A stretch of 14,255 nucleotides of DNA from Baffinella frigidus. Taxonomy: Eukaryota; Cryptophyceae; Cryptomonadales; Baffinellaceae. Below, piece after piece: positions 13,781-14,255 of this stretch (its first letter is position 1; each line of letters starts with the position of its first letter). Below the pieces are notes generated by a model. The model ran no database searches. It saw only the letters and a program-made list of their open reading frames with translations, and had not been told where the DNA came from. The DNA is taken from assembly GCA_026770585.1 (NCBI GenBank), contig MU647132.1:142455-156709 (forward strand), written 5' to 3'. The position numbers and the translations under genes are program-made.

Positions 13781-14255
13781 CTGAGTCAGGGTTTAGGGTG
13801 TTGGGATTCGGTGTTTGGGGTTTGGGGTTCAAAATTTAGTGTTTATTGTTTATTATCTAGTGTTTAGTGTTTAGGGTTGAGTGTTGAGTGTTGAGTGGTG
13901 AGTGTTTAGTGGTAAGGTTTTGGTGTTTGGTGTTTAGTGTTTAGTGTTTAGTGTTTAGTGTTTAGTGTTTGGTGTTTAGTGTTTAGAGTTTAGTGTTCAG
14001 GGTTTGGTGTTTGGTGGTTAGTGTTTAGTGTTTCGCGTGCAGAGTTCGTTTTTCATGACCTATTTTACACTCTAAACTGCCGGTGCCTCCCACGATCCCC
14101 AACCCTGAGGCAGTGCAGCGCGCGGGTGAATACTCAGTGTTTAGAGTGTAAAATAGTGTAGGGTGTAGGGCGTAGGGTACAGGGTGTAGGGTGTAGAGTG
14201 TAGGGTGCAGGGCGTAGGGCGTAGGGTGTAGGGTGTAGGGTGTAGGAACTAGGGT
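13781..14255 (-). repeat. Upstream intron (partial), TTTAGTG and TGTAGGG arrays
   Basis: 13850-14035 is mostly TTTAGTG/TTTGGTG units. 14157-14255 is TGTAGGG units running off the window. A 97-bp foldback lies between. No further exon was found, so the preceding exon should be beyond 14255. Confidence 0.8.
14060..14156. mobile_element. 97-bp foldback (MITE-like) element
   Basis: Perfect 18-base terminal inverted repeats, CTATTTTACACTCTAAAC at 14060-14077 and its reverse complement at 14139-14156. An inner GCCTC/GAGGC pair is present. Non-coding, with no clear target duplication. It separates a TTTAGTG array from a TGTAGGG array. Confidence 0.72.

Overview
The window is eukaryotic nuclear DNA. 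I read it as the inside of one large gene on the minus strand, made of 29 short GC-rich exons. These lie between introns built largely of degenerate telomere-like repeats (TTTAGGG, TTTCGGG, TTTGGGG, TTCAGGG, TGTAGGG, TTGAGGG, TTTAGTG). TTTAGGG-type telomeres occur in land plants, most green algae, dinoflagellates and some other algae. The high exon GC, the C/G-ending codons and the many filamin-type repeats suggest a unicellular alga or dinoflagellate, but I cannot name the organism.

The exons join in phase at all 28 junctions and give 838 codons in the window. The product is a chain of about eight filamin/ABP280-type Ig-like repeats. Each has the same order: an AG..ATFTVxARDAYGN-like start, a DGTYTVSY-like middle strand, and a GSPFxxxV-like end followed by a VxPG linker. 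The repeats fall as R1 (exons 1-4, start cut by the window edge), R2 (4-5), R3 (6-9), R4 (10-13), R5 (14-19), R6 (20-24), R7 (24-26) and R8 (26-29, incomplete). No actin-binding CH domain, signal peptide or membrane segment is visible. The true N-terminus lies beyond position 14255. The C-terminus is either the stop at 157-159 or lies outside.

Intron layout: in the transcript sense the introns are C-rich (CCCTAAA-like). Many donors look like GTAAACCC and many acceptors like CCCTAAACCAG, so the repeat itself seems to supply splice signals. In about 14 of 28 introns, truncated tandem copies of the neighbouring exon edge, with its splice site, extend into the intron. The clearest are a ladder of six donor-bearing copies of exon 23 (3498-3820), a roughly 92-bp array of exon 16 donor copies (6894-7384), acceptor copies of exons 24 and 25, and near-complete copies of exon 14.

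Three foldback (MITE-like) elements are present, at 2833-2959, 11645-11729 and 14060-14156. The second sits inside a duplicated copy of exon 7 with a GATC target duplication. Removing the element and one GATC restores an open exon copy.

Most long open frames on the plus strand (GFRVWGLGF-type or RERERE-type peptides) are translations of intron satellites and are not genes. I saw no tRNA, rRNA, CRISPR, prokaryotic operon, viral or toxin gene.
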